Assembly: GCA_023428245.1 (NCBI GenBank)
Contig: JAEYYX010000031.1
Coordinates: forward strand, 1-53,165
Length of the DNA stretch: 53,165 nucleotides
Direction of reading: 5' to 3'
DNA from: Pseudomonadota bacterium
GTDB lineage: Bacteria > Myxococcota_A > Polyangia > Polyangiales > Polyangiaceae
Shown one piece after another: positions 1-8,551 of the stretch. The position numbers were made by a program, and so were the translations under genes. Numbering within the stretch: position 1 is the stretch's first letter; every line of letters starts with the position of its first letter. The notes under the pieces were generated by a model. It saw nothing but the letters and a program-made list of their open reading frames with translations, had not been told where the DNA came from and ran no database searches.

Positions 1-19
1 CCCACGGAGCAGCACAGTC

Positions 20-775
20 ATGAAGGAATACCTGCAGGCGCGCAATGTCAGCGTCTACTACGGGCAGCACAAGGCCCTGCATGAGGTCAGTCTGGCCTTT
101 GAACCGTGCCGGGTTACGGCGCTCATCGGCCCCTCGGGCTGCGGCAAGTCCACCTTTTTACGCTGTCTGAACCGCATGAACGACCTTGTGCCGGGCGCGC
201 GCGTTGAAGGCGAAATCCTGCTGGACGGCAACGATGTGAACCGCCCGGATACAGATGTGGTTTCCCTGCGTTGCCGGGTGGGTATGGTCTTTCAGAAGCC
301 CAACCCGTTTCCCAAGACCATTTACGAAAATGTGGCTTACGGCCTGCGCGTCAACGGCCTGCGGGACGAAAGCCTCATTGCGGAAAAAGTGGAGCTTTCC
401 CTGCGGCGGGCCGCCATTTTTGAGGAAGTAAAAGATCGCCTTCAGGCTCCTGCGCTGGGGCTTTCCGGCGGGCAGCAGCAGCGCCTGTGCATTGCCCGCG
501 CCCTGGCCGTGGAGCCGGAGGTGCTGCTTATGGATGAACCCGCCAGCGCCCTTGACCCCATAGCCACGCAGAAAATTGAAGAAAGCATACGCGAACTGCG
601 CGAGTCGCTGTCCATCATCATCGTCACCCACAACATGCAGCAGGCCGCCCGCGTGGCAGACTACACTGCCTTTTTCTACATGGGCGAGCTCATCGAGCAC
701 GATCGGACGGACGTGATCTTCACGCGCCCGGCTCAGCAGCGAACGGAAGATTACATCACGGGCCGTTTCGGTTGA
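20..775 (+). CDS. pstB: Phosphate ABC transporter ATP-binding protein PstB
   Basis: PstB is the cytoplasmic ATPase that powers the PstSCA phosphate importer. The 251-residue length is normal. Visible motifs are Walker A GPSGCGKST (37-45), Q-loop Q92, the ABC signature LSGGQ (148-152), Walker B VLLMDE (168-173) and the switch His204; the C-terminal ITGRFG is typical of PstB. The ATG follows GGAG by 10 bases and overlaps a TGA in another frame (ATGA), which may be the end of an upstream pstA lying off the window. phoU follows, as expected for a pst operon. Oddity: codons up to about residue 218 favour CTG, TTT and GAA, unlike every other gene here, whereas the last ~30 codons match the neighbours. 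The 5' part may therefore come from another organism, by transfer or by mis-assembly. Confidence 0.95.
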   Translation: MKEYLQARNVSVYYGQHKALHEVSLAFEPCRVTALIGPSGCGKSTFLRCLNRMNDLVPGARVEGEILLDGNDVNRPDTDVVSLRCRVGMVFQKPNPFPKTIYENVAYGLRVNGLRDESLIAEKVELSLRRAAIFEEVKDRLQAPALGLSGGQQQRLCIARALAVEPEVLLMDEPASALDPIATQKIEESIRELRESLSIIIVTHNMQQAARVADYTAFFYMGELIEHDRTDVIFTRPAQQRTEDYITGRFG

Positions 776-927
776 TCGCCGCCGGGGCGACAAGTGTCCG
801 TTTTTTGAATTTCTGGTATGTTCCCTCGAACACCATCAAGCTGACAAGGCGCGAAAAGCGCGAAGAGAGGCTCGAGATGGGGGACGACGGGTAGGTCGAA
901 TTCGACCAGCGCTGGCAGGGAACTCAA

Positions 928-1641
928 ATGGGTAAGATGCATACCGACCGCGAATATGAGGCAGAACTCACGGCACTCCGTGAGCGTGTCCTCTTGATGG
1001 CTGCGCGGGTCGAAGAACAGGTGAACGGCGCTCTTCGCGCCTACCAGACACAAGATTCCGTCCTCGCAGAGCGCGTGCGACACGCTGATAGCCAGGTCGA
1101 TCAGCTCGAGGTCGAGATCGACGGCCTTTGCGTGCAGATGCTCGCGCGGAGGCAACCGGTCGCTTCGGATCTGCGTTTTGTGACGACGATCTTGAAGATC
1201 GTGACTGACCTCGAGCGCATCGGGGACCTCGCTACGAGCATCTGCAAGCGAGTCACTGAGCTCCAGCGTACGCCTGGAGCTTATCGCCCGAGCGCGCTTC
1301 AGGAGATGGGTGAGGCGGCGCGCAATATGGTGAGGGATGCAGTGGATGCTCTCGTCGCCGGAGACGCGAGCAAGGCTCGGGAGGTGAGCCGTCGCGACCA
1401 GCTCATCGACGAGCAACACGCGGCTTTTTTCCCCATCATTGCGCGCCAAATGGAGGCGACGCCCTCGGATTTCGATCATTTGATGAGCATGATCTCGATC
1501 AGCAAGGCCATCGAACGCATCGCTGATCACGCGACCAACCTCGCGGAAATGGTCGTATTCATGGTGGAAGGGCGGGATGTTCGCCATGTCCACGAGGACA
1601 AACCCGAGCGCAAACAGCGCGCGGAGAAGCCCGGACACTGA
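928..1641 (+). CDS. phoU: Phosphate-specific transport regulator PhoU
   Basis: PhoU links the Pst transporter to the PhoR-type sensor kinase and dampens the phosphate-starvation response. The protein (237 residues) is all-helical with two PhoU repeats. Each carries the metal-binding E-R-I-x-D signature, ERIGD at 96-100 and ERIAD at 196-200, exactly 100 residues apart. The C-terminal ~20 residues are charged and probably disordered. A CAGGGA element lies 6 bases before the ATG; an in-frame ATG three codons later is an alternative start. It follows pstB by 152 bases. Leucine codons are 12 CTC to 1 CTG of 19, the normal style of this genome and the opposite of pstB. No phoR or phoB is in the window. 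Confidence 0.95.
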   Translation: MGKMHTDREYEAELTALRERVLLMAARVEEQVNGALRAYQTQDSVLAERVRHADSQVDQLEVEIDGLCVQMLARRQPVASDLRFVTTILKIVTDLERIGDLATSICKRVTELQRTPGAYRPSALQEMGEAARNMVRDAVDALVAGDASKAREVSRRDQLIDEQHAAFFPIIARQMEATPSDFDHLMSMISISKAIERIADHATNLAEMVVFMVEGRDVRHVHEDKPERKQRAEKPGH

Positions 1642-1776
1642 GCGCATCTCAAAAATGAGATGCGCAATAACACTGGGAACCGTCGAGCAGGTCTCAGGAA
1701 AAACGCGGCGAAAGCTATCCTCCGCTCGCCCTGAGCGGCGGCCGAGAGCTTCGCTGTGGCAATTTTGAGCCTCGTT

Positions 1777-2150
1777 CTAGTCGAACTGGATCGCGCTCAC
1801 CGTCGCGCCGAGGATTTTCGCTGCGGTGGACGACGCTGCAGGGCCGTCCATTGCAGCGCCTGACATGACCACCTCCTTCGCCCCACGCCCATGAGACGAG
1901 CCCCGGGCGCGGCCTCGTCCGAGCGTAGACGGCTCGTCTCCTCGAGCCAGGCGTCGAAGAGGCGACCGTGCGCTCGAGCGTCGCCCCGGAAGAACCCGCG
2001 CATGTTGTGGTAGCTCATCCCGCTTCCAACGAAGACGACGCCTTCGTCGCGGAGCGGAGCGAGAGCGGCACCGAGGTCGATGTGCACCTCGGGATGGAGA
2101 CCGCGGAGCAGTGAGACTTGGAGAAGGGGACGTCTGGCTCGGGGAGCGTG
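1777..2150 (-). pseudogene. Remnant of a DODA-type (LigB-like) extradiol ring-cleavage dioxygenase
   Basis: On the minus strand the C-terminal half of a DODA/LigB-family dioxygenase can be followed across at least two reading frames. One frame has LQVSLLRGLHPEVHIDLG, then ALAPLRDEGVVFVGSG and SYHNMR, the conserved core around the active-site His, and runs to APGARL. The ending (STAAKILGATVSAIQFD, stop at 1777-1779) lies in another frame, so a frameshift occurs near 1890. Upstream, the expected PDVP segment is again in a different frame near 2130. The N-terminal half with the first metal ligands is not recognisable. Several frame breaks argue for decay rather than one sequencing error. The next real gene starts 110 bases beyond on the opposite strand. 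Confidence 0.7.
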
Positions 2151-2259
2151 GCCGAGCGAATTTGCACTTGAGCGCCCGGAGCGGAAAAGCGTGGCTCGGG
2201 GGCGCCCCTCGACGCTCAGCGTTCAAGAGGCGTATCCTGACCGAATTCGAGGACAAAGG

Positions 2260-4329
2260 ATGGGAGATCCTCCGACAAGCGTGAGCCAGAGTCGAACGCG
2301 TCCGCTGAGCGGTGCTTCTCGACGAGAGAGCGCTCCTCTTTCGGGCGAGAGTCGAGCTGCGCGCGCTTTCGCCCCCTGGGGGAAGGTCGCGGCCGTACTC
2401 GCGCTTGGCGTCTCGGCTACACTCTTCGGCTACTACTTCGCGCGGGACGGTGAGGATCTGGCGGCGCGAGCGGCCTTTGAGAGTCGCGTCCAGACTGCCT
2501 CATCGGATCTCTTCCGCCACTTCGAATTGCCCCTCGAGGTGGGGCTGTCCTTGCCCGCGTTCTTGACTGTCTACCCGAACGCGACGGCCCAGGAGTTCGG
2601 GCGGTTCGTCGCGCCGACCCTTGAGCGTCATGGATCGCTCGCCGCACTCGAGTGGGCGCCGAAAGTGACGCGGAGCATGCGTGCGGAGTTTGAGCGAGAT
2701 CACGGAGAAATCTGGGAACTCGATGGGGAGGGGCGCCGCATCCGATCGCCGGACCGCGATGTGTTTTACCCGCTGGCGTTCATGGCCCCTGACATTCCGA
2801 CGGTGCGCGGCCTCGACATCGCTTTTGACGAAGAGCGACGCGCGATGGTGGTGCGGGCTGGCAGCGGAGGGCGGGCGGCGCTCTCACCGCCGTTTCGACT
2901 TGTCGAAGACCCGCCGAACGTGATGAGCGTTTCGATCCTGGCTCCTGTGCCATCGCGCGTCCCGGCCGCCGGGTGGGAGGAGCGCATGCTGGGCTTTACG
3001 GTCTGCTTGTTCCGCCTGCAACCGCTGATCGATGAGGCGCTTCAAGCGACTAACTTGGAGGGGCTCTCCTACGTTCTCCACGACGTCACGGACCTTGGCT
3101 CGCCTCTCCTCCTCGCGCAGAACGGAGCGTTCGAGGAGACCGCGGATCGGCCCTTCGAGTGGGAGAGTTCGGTCCGGTTCCTCGACCGCACCTGGCGCAT
3201 CCGCTGGCGAGGAGCCGAAGTCGCCGCTCCGGGACTTTCGACCTCGGGCTGGGTACTCGGGTTCGGGCTGGTCCTTTCCATCGTTCTCGCGGGGGCGACC
3301 TTCTCCCTGCTCGCGCTCAAGCGCGCACGAGCGCGGGCTCTCGAGGCGGACCGCCTCGGCAGCTATGCGCTCAAGCGGCGCCTCGGCGCAGGAGGCATGG
3401 GGGTTGTTTATGAGGCGGAACACGCGCTGCTCAGGCGGCCCGCGGCTATCAAGCTGATCCGAGAGGACGCGTCGAGCGACCTTTCCCTGGAGCGGTTCGA
3501 GCGAGAGGTTCAAGCTACAAGCCGCCTCACGCATCCCAACACGGTCCAGGTCTTCGATTACGGCAGGACACCGACAGGCGTCTTCTACTACGCCATGGAG
3601 TTCATCGACGGTGTCACGCTCAGGGAGCTCGTCGAGGGATCGGGACCCGTTCCCTCCGAGCGTGCCAAAGAGCTCATTCGGCAAGTAGCCGGCGCCCTCG
3701 CGGAAGCGCACGAGCTCGGCATGGTCCACCGGGATCTCAAGCCCGACAACATCATGGTATGCGCGCGCGGAGGGATCCAGGACTTCGTGAAGGTCCTCGA
3801 CTTCGGTCTCGTTAAAAATCGCGCGATGACCGATCAAACCTTCATTACCAAAGAACACGCGATGATCGGTACGCCCGAGTATATGGCGCCCGAGGCCTTC
3901 CTCGGGGGCGCCGATCTCACGCCTGCCTCGGACATCTACGGACTGGGCAGCGTTCTTTACTATCTCCTCACCGGTCGCCCGCCCCACTCAGCGCCGAGTC
4001 TGATGGCCCTCGTGGCGCGTGTCACAACGGCTGACGCGGTTCCACCCGAAACGGCGCTCGGGGCACCGATCGACAAAGGGCTGTCCGCGCTCACGAGGGC
4101 CTGCCTGAGTCGCGCTCCGGAAGGGCGCCCCCCTAATGCGCGCGAACTGCTCCGCCTATTGAACGAGCTTCCTCCGGGCGAACCCCCTTGGACGCAGGAG
4201 GCCGCGCGGCGCTTCTGGGAAGAGTGGATGCCGCGTTTCCGCGAGAGAGCCCGAGAGCGAGACGACGGGCACATGAGCGAAAGCAAGCGGCTCGCCATTG
4301 GCGCCGAGCGGATCGTGAGCCGCGTTTGA
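2260..4329 (+). CDS. Transmembrane CHASE-domain Ser/Thr protein kinase
   Basis: This is a predicted inner-membrane receptor kinase of 689 residues. A basic N-terminus is followed by a membrane segment (about 42-60), a periplasmic CHASE-type sensor domain (about 75-310), a second membrane segment (330-353) and a cytoplasmic Hanks-type kinase domain (369-640). Kinase motifs are intact: glycine loop GAGGMG (376-381), catalytic Lys398, HRD (490-492) with Asn497, DFG (514-516) and the GTPEYMAPE activation segment. CHASE domains bind small extracellular ligands in histidine kinases and cyclases; the ligand here is unknown. An open frame runs upstream to 2080, but the ATG at 2260 has GAGG seven bases ahead and the preceding residues look non-coding. 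It appears monocistronic. Confidence 0.9.
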   Translation: MGDPPTSVSQSRTRPLSGASRRESAPLSGESRAARAFAPWGKVAAVLALGVSATLFGYYFARDGEDLAARAAFESRVQTASSDLFRHFELPLEVGLSLPAFLTVYPNATAQEFGRFVAPTLERHGSLAALEWAPKVTRSMRAEFERDHGEIWELDGEGRRIRSPDRDVFYPLAFMAPDIPTVRGLDIAFDEERRAMVVRAGSGGRAALSPPFRLVEDPPNVMSVSILAPVPSRVPAAGWEERMLGFTVCLFRLQPLIDEALQATNLEGLSYVLHDVTDLGSPLLLAQNGAFEETADRPFEWESSVRFLDRTWRIRWRGAEVAAPGLSTSGWVLGFGLVLSIVLAGATFSLLALKRARARALEADRLGSYALKRRLGAGGMGVVYEAEHALLRRPAAIKLIREDASSDLSLERFEREVQATSRLTHPNTVQVFDYGRTPTGVFYYAMEFIDGVTLRELVEGSGPVPSERAKELIRQVAGALAEAHELGMVHRDLKPDNIMVCARGGIQDFVKVLDFGLVKNRAMTDQTFITKEHAMIGTPEYMAPEAFLGGADLTPASDIYGLGSVLYYLLTGRPPHSAPSLMALVARVTTADAVPPETALGAPIDKGLSALTRACLSRAPEGRPPNARELLRLLNELPPGEPPWTQEAARRFWEEWMPRFRERARERDDGHMSESKRLAIGAERIVSRV

Positions 4330-4417
4330 GAGATGTGGGGCGCACGGCGCTCGTGTCGATTCCAGGGCTGGCCGAGCGCCGTGGGTGCACCCGAGAAGGG
4401 AAGCTGCCCTTAGGACC

Positions 4418-4603
4418 TTAACGAGCGGCGCCGCCGAGGCCACCTTCGCCGCCGGTACCGGTGGCGCCACCTTGCCCGCCGAGCGAGCATTTGGACGCTC
4501 CCGTGGAGCATTCGTCGACGGCGCGCACCGATTGGCAAGCGACACTTGCGAAGACCGCGGTCGAGAGGAGAGCAAGGATGAGATGGGAGGCAGAGCGGGA
4601 CAT
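4418..4603 (-). CDS. Small putative lipoprotein with Gly-rich tail
   Basis: This frame of 61 codons begins with a signal-like segment (hydrophobic residues 8-20) ending in Ser-Val-Ala-Cys23, a marginal lipobox, followed by two more cysteines and a Gly-rich tail with GGxGG spacing. Such linkers follow the lipid anchor of many myxobacterial surface proteins, so it resembles the anchor and linker of a longer protein that has lost its domain. No clear ribosome-binding site precedes the ATG. It lies between the convergent kinase gene and the divergent ABC1 gene. I see nothing else in the flanking 4330-4417 and 4604-4723. It could be a truncated gene or a chance frame. Confidence 0.4.
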   Translation of the reverse strand: MSRSASHLILALLSTAVFASVACQSVRAVDECSTGASKCSLGGQGGATGTGGEGGLGGAAR

Positions 4604-4723
4604 GGGAGGCGAATCTTGCGATGGACCGGGGGCTTGTAAAGGCCTGTCCGTCCCTCGAAATTTGCTTTCGACCTGAAAAATGAACTCGAAAGGAGAGCTT
4701 TCGGGTGCCAAGGTCTGTTCCCA

Positions 4724-6073
4724 GTGGATGACGAGAAGAGTGATCGAAAGCCGGTGGGTCCGAGTGGGGAGCTCGCGGTCCCGAGCGGCAGGCTCTCCCG
4801 TTTGCTCCACCTCGGTCGGGCTGCGGGCAGCATGATGGCGAGCGGAGCGCTCGAGAAGATGCGCCGGATCCCTGGGGGCACGGAAGAGGCACTTCCTCAC
4901 GTTCTGCTTACTCGTCAGAGTGCGCGAGCGCTTGCGGAAAGACTTTCGCGGTTGCGCGGCGCTGCCATGAAAGTCGGCCAGATGCTGTCTCTCGAGGGGG
5001 ATAACCTTCTCCCGAAGGAGTTCGCCGAAGCCCTTGAGGTGCTGCGCTCCTCGGCGCACCGGATGCCGGATCAGCAGGTTCGGCAGATGCTCCGCGCCGA
5101 GTACGGAGAGGACTACCTGTTCCGCTTCCGCGATCTTGAGCTCGAGCCGATGGCCGCCGCTTCGATTGGCCAGGTGCATCGAGCCGTGACTCACCAAGGG
5201 GACCGCATTGTCCTCAAGATCCAGTATCCCGGAGTGCGAGAGAGCATTGATAGCGATGTCGATAATCTTCGCTCCTTGGTCGGGCTCGCGAGGCTCGTTC
5301 CCAAGGGCGTGGACATCGAAGTGTTCGTCGAAGCGCTCAAGGCGGAGCTGCGCCGGGAGGTGGACTACGAGCGCGAGCTCGAACAACTCGGCGCTTACCG
5401 CGAGAAGATCGCAGGCGATCCGCGCATCCTCGTGCCCCGGCCCTATTCGGAGCACACGACTTCGCGGATCTTGGCGCTCGAAGAGATGAGAGCGGAGCCG
5501 CTTTTGACCTGGGCTCAGGGTAAGAGCCAAGAGGAGCGCAGTGATCTGGGCACGCTTCTCTTCGAGCTCTTGCTCTCAGAGCTCTTCCGCTTCGGCCTGA
5601 GCCAGACGGATCCGAACCCCGCCAACTACCAAGTCGAACCCGAAACGGGGCGCCTGGTTCTGCTCGATTTTGGCGCGACGCGCGGCGTCGAACCCGAGGT
5701 GTCTCTTCTGTATAGGGAAGCGTTCCTTGGGATCATGGAGCGCGACGAACACAGGCTCGAGGAGGTTGTCCGCCGGCTCGGCGTCGACAATCCCGAGTAC
5801 CCCGAAGCGACTCGCCTCATCGTTTCGCTCGCACTCGAGGCTGCCGAGGCCTTCGATGACGAGCTCTACGACTTTGGGGCGACTGACTTGCAGCGGCGCC
5901 TGAACGAGCGGGCACCGGCTATGAGAGAATTCCAAGGAAAAATCGGGGCGCCGCCCCCTGAATACGTCTTCTTCCAGAGGAAGCTCACGGGCACGTTCCT
6001 CCTCTGTCGTAACCTCGGCGCGCGGGTGCCGTGTCGCGCCTTGGTTGAACGCGCTTTTTCGACGCAGTCGTGA
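4724..6073 (+). CDS. ABC1/UbiB/ADCK-family atypical kinase
   Basis: This is a member of the ABC1/UbiB atypical protein-kinase-like family, whose members support quinone (ubiquinone) biosynthesis and lipid homeostasis. It has 449 residues. The family hallmark KxGQ is K83-V-G-Q86; an Ala-rich loop replacing the glycine loop (AAAS, 144-147) precedes GQVHRA; the ATP-site Lys is K165 in LKIQYPG; the catalytic-loop DPNPAN is at 296-301 and the metal-binding DFG at 315-317. No C-terminal membrane helices, as in UbiB proper, are evident, so it is closer to the soluble AarF/ADCK3-like type. The start is GTG with AAGG ten bases upstream, which is not fully certain. The stop overlaps the next gene (GTGA), so the two are probably co-translated. 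Confidence 0.88.
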   Translation: MDDEKSDRKPVGPSGELAVPSGRLSRLLHLGRAAGSMMASGALEKMRRIPGGTEEALPHVLLTRQSARALAERLSRLRGAAMKVGQMLSLEGDNLLPKEFAEALEVLRSSAHRMPDQQVRQMLRAEYGEDYLFRFRDLELEPMAAASIGQVHRAVTHQGDRIVLKIQYPGVRESIDSDVDNLRSLVGLARLVPKGVDIEVFVEALKAELRREVDYERELEQLGAYREKIAGDPRILVPRPYSEHTTSRILALEEMRAEPLLTWAQGKSQEERSDLGTLLFELLLSELFRFGLSQTDPNPANYQVEPETGRLVLLDFGATRGVEPEVSLLYREAFLGIMERDEHRLEEVVRRLGVDNPEYPEATRLIVSLALEAAEAFDDELYDFGATDLQRRLNERAPAMREFQGKIGAPPPEYVFFQRKLTGTFLLCRNLGARVPCRALVERAFSTQS

Positions 6074-7152
6074 ATCCGATGAAGATTGAATCGATTTCGC
6101 TCTCTCCGCTCACAGTGCCGCTCACCGAGCCTTTCGGGATCGCGACCGGCGCCCACCACGCTGCCGAAAATGTCATGGTGCGGGTGAAGCTCGAAGATGG
6201 CATGGAGGGGCTCGGTGAGGCCGCTCCTGTTCCGCACATCAGTGGGGAGAGGCGAGAGCAGGTGCTCCAAACCGAGGGCGATCTGGCAGAGCTCCTTCGA
6301 GGCCAAGATGTGCGAAAGTACAGGAGGCTCAGTGCGATGGTCCGGGAGCCACTCGCCCCCGTGCCTTCGGCGCTGGCCGCTGTTGAAATGGCGATCTTGG
6401 ACGCGCTTCTCCGCTCCTTGGGCTCATCATTTCTCGATTTCTTTGGCGGCGCGGAGATGGAGCTTTCGACGGATATCACGATCACGACGGGCACAGTCCA
6501 ACAAGCCGAGGGTGCCGCGGCGCGCGCGCACGGGCTCGGCTTTCGCGAGCTGAAGATTAAGGTGGGCGGCGCTGACCTCGATCACGACGTGCGGCGCGTG
6601 CGAGCGATCGCCGCCGCTGCGCCCTCATGTTCTCTCGTCCTCGACGGCAACACGGCGTTCTCAGTCGCCTCGGGCCTCGAGCTCTTGCGCGAGCTCGGCC
6701 GTGCACGTGATCGCGTGACACTCTTCGAACAGCCTGTCCCGCGCGAGGATTGGGATGGCCTGGGGGAGCTCTCGCTCAAGGGTGATGTGTTGGTCGCAGC
6801 GGATGAGGGCTTTCGTTCCGCCGAAGATCTGAAACGGATCGTAAAGACCCCGGGTATCGGAGCTGTGAACATCAAGACTGCGAAGCTTGGCGTGATTGGC
6901 AGCTTCGACCTCCTGCGAGCGGCACAGTCCCTTGGTCTCGTCGTTATGGTGGGGGGGATGGTCGAGACGGAGATCTCGATGGGGGTCTCTGCCTGTCTAG
7001 CAGCGGGGGTCGGCGGTGTGCGTTTTGTCGACCTGGACACCCCGCTGTTCATGGGCGAACGCCCCCTCAGGGGTGGGTACGCTCAAGAGGGCCCTCGCAT
7101 CGATCTCTCGCCGATCCGCAGAGGACACGGCGTGACGCTCCAGGAAAGCTAA
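6070..7152 (+). CDS. Enolase-superfamily dipeptide epimerase (L-Ala-D/L-Glu epimerase type)
   Basis: This member of the mandelate racemase/muconate lactonising group of the enolase superfamily most resembles dipeptide epimerases such as L-Ala-D/L-Glu epimerase, which recycles murein peptides. The KxK pair with catalytic Lys164 (KIKVG, 162-166), metal ligands D192 (LDGN), E220 (FEQP) and D245 (ADEG), and the second catalytic Lys272 (KTAKLG) are all present. The D-L-D motif at 321-323 (followed by TP) is the signature that separates dipeptide epimerases from other subgroups. Its dipeptide preference cannot be read from sequence alone. The GTG at 6070 overlaps the previous stop; an in-frame ATG at 6079 is an equally possible start. 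Coupling to an ABC1-family gene is unusual. Confidence 0.88.
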   Translation: MNPMKIESISLSPLTVPLTEPFGIATGAHHAAENVMVRVKLEDGMEGLGEAAPVPHISGERREQVLQTEGDLAELLRGQDVRKYRRLSAMVREPLAPVPSALAAVEMAILDALLRSLGSSFLDFFGGAEMELSTDITITTGTVQQAEGAAARAHGLGFRELKIKVGGADLDHDVRRVRAIAAAAPSCSLVLDGNTAFSVASGLELLRELGRARDRVTLFEQPVPREDWDGLGELSLKGDVLVAADEGFRSAEDLKRIVKTPGIGAVNIKTAKLGVIGSFDLLRAAQSLGLVVMVGGMVETEISMGVSACLAAGVGGVRFVDLDTPLFMGERPLRGGYAQEGPRIDLSPIRRGHGVTLQES

Positions 7153-7234
7153 CCGTCCGCTCACCTACACTTGGCGACAACGGCCGCCGGCGTCCTCCTT
7201 CCCGGTGCTCTCTTCATTCGGTATCTTGCGTCGG

Positions 7235-8482
7235 ATGGGTGAAAGGACTTTCGCGAGGGGCTGGGCGAAGAGCTCCCTCTGCGTGCTGAGCGCAGCGCTC
7301 TTGAGTTTGCACTGCGGAGGCGAGTCGTCGGACGACGAGGACTCTGGGGGCAGGTCGTCGGGCGGCAAGTCCATGGGCGGCCGCGCTTCCGGTGGGAGCG
7401 CGAGTGGGAGCGGCGGACGGGGCGCGGCGGGAGAACCGGGACAAGGCGGCGGTAATTTGGGACCGGAGGAGAGCCGCGGAGACGACACGGTGCCGACGGG
7501 GAACCCTGACGCGAGTGGGGATTGTGAGCGGCCTTCGGAGGCGGGCCTCGAGGATGTCTCTCAGCCCGACACGGTGATTGGCGATGGGACGGCGGAGAGC
7601 TGCACGGGAGCTCGGGTGGTCGAAGCTGTCGGACGAGGAGGAGCGATTGTCTTCGACTGTGGTCCGGAGCCCGTCACGATCGTGCTGGATGAGCCGGCGA
7701 AGGTGAAAAACGCGGCGAATCCTGTGGTGGTCCTCGACGGCGGCGGCAAGGTGACGCTGAGCGGCGGCGGTAAGACGCGGATCCTCTACATGAATACCTG
7801 CGACGAAAAGCAGGGCTACACGACGAGCCATTGTGACAACCAAGATCACCCACGTCTCACCGTACAAAACCTGACCTTCATCGAAGGGAACTCGAAGAAC
7901 GAAGAGACCTACGACGGGGGCGGGGCCATCTACGCTCGCGGTGGCCGGCTCAAGATCATCCGCTCCCGTTTCTTCCGCAACGAGTGCGCGAGTGAAGGGC
8001 CGGACGTGGGTGGCGCGGCTGTGCGCGCGTTCCAACAGTTCGAAAATCGTCCCGCATACATCATCGAGAGCACCTTCGGAGGCGGATTGGAACAAGCAAA
8101 CACTTGTTCGAACGGCGGCGGCATCAGCTCGATCGGCGTCAACTGGGTCATTGTTGACTCCCTCTTCTCTCACAATCAGGCGATCGGTCGCGGTGGGAAT
8201 CCCGCCGAAGCGGGCACTCCTGGCGGTGGGAGCGGTGGAGGCATCTACGCAGACGGTGGAACCTTACGGCTTTCTCTTTGCGGAACGCGGGTCGAAGATA
8301 ACGCTGTCCGGGCCTACGGTTCTGGGATCTTCTTCGTGTCGAACAATCACCAAGGCACGCTCGAGCTCTCTCGCTCGGTGATCCGGGGCAACCGGGGCGG
8401 GGGCTGGAACGTACTCCCCGGCATTTCGATGCACGACGACACGGTCCGCATCATTGACGAGCACAGCGTCATCGAGCCCTAG
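7235..8482 (+). CDS. Secreted right-handed beta-helix protein, probably lipid-anchored
   Basis: The protein has 415 residues: a basic start and hydrophobic stretch (about 11-26), Cys27 as a possible lipidation site (preceded by His, an unusual lipobox), an acidic Gly/Ser-rich linker (about 28-95), then a repetitive domain rich in VxNLTF and GGGIY-type turns. The latter is typical of right-handed parallel beta-helix proteins, as in pectate-lyase-like folds and polymorphic outer-membrane proteins. Several scattered Cys pairs may form disulphides. No catalytic motif of a known polysaccharide lyase is obvious, so a structural or adhesive role at the surface is as likely as an enzymatic one. A GTG at 7205 is an alternative start; neither has a clear ribosome-binding site. 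Confidence 0.75.
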   Translation: MGERTFARGWAKSSLCVLSAALLSLHCGGESSDDEDSGGRSSGGKSMGGRASGGSASGSGGRGAAGEPGQGGGNLGPEESRGDDTVPTGNPDASGDCERPSEAGLEDVSQPDTVIGDGTAESCTGARVVEAVGRGGAIVFDCGPEPVTIVLDEPAKVKNAANPVVVLDGGGKVTLSGGGKTRILYMNTCDEKQGYTTSHCDNQDHPRLTVQNLTFIEGNSKNEETYDGGGAIYARGGRLKIIRSRFFRNECASEGPDVGGAAVRAFQQFENRPAYIIESTFGGGLEQANTCSNGGGISSIGVNWVIVDSLFSHNQAIGRGGNPAEAGTPGGGSGGGIYADGGTLRLSLCGTRVEDNAVRAYGSGIFFVSNNHQGTLELSRSVIRGNRGGGWNVLPGISMHDDTVRIIDEHSVIEP

Positions 8483-8551
8483 AGCGGGGGATGCGCGCGA
8501 GCCCGCCCTGCGACTTGCTCGGCTCCGTCCTGAGGTGCCAAGCTCTCAGGA

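Noticed and set aside
2080..2259. Upstream 60-codon extension of the CHASE kinase
   Set aside because: Arg/Ser/Pro-rich, antisense to the dioxygenase remnant, and the ATG at 2260 has a good ribosome-binding site.
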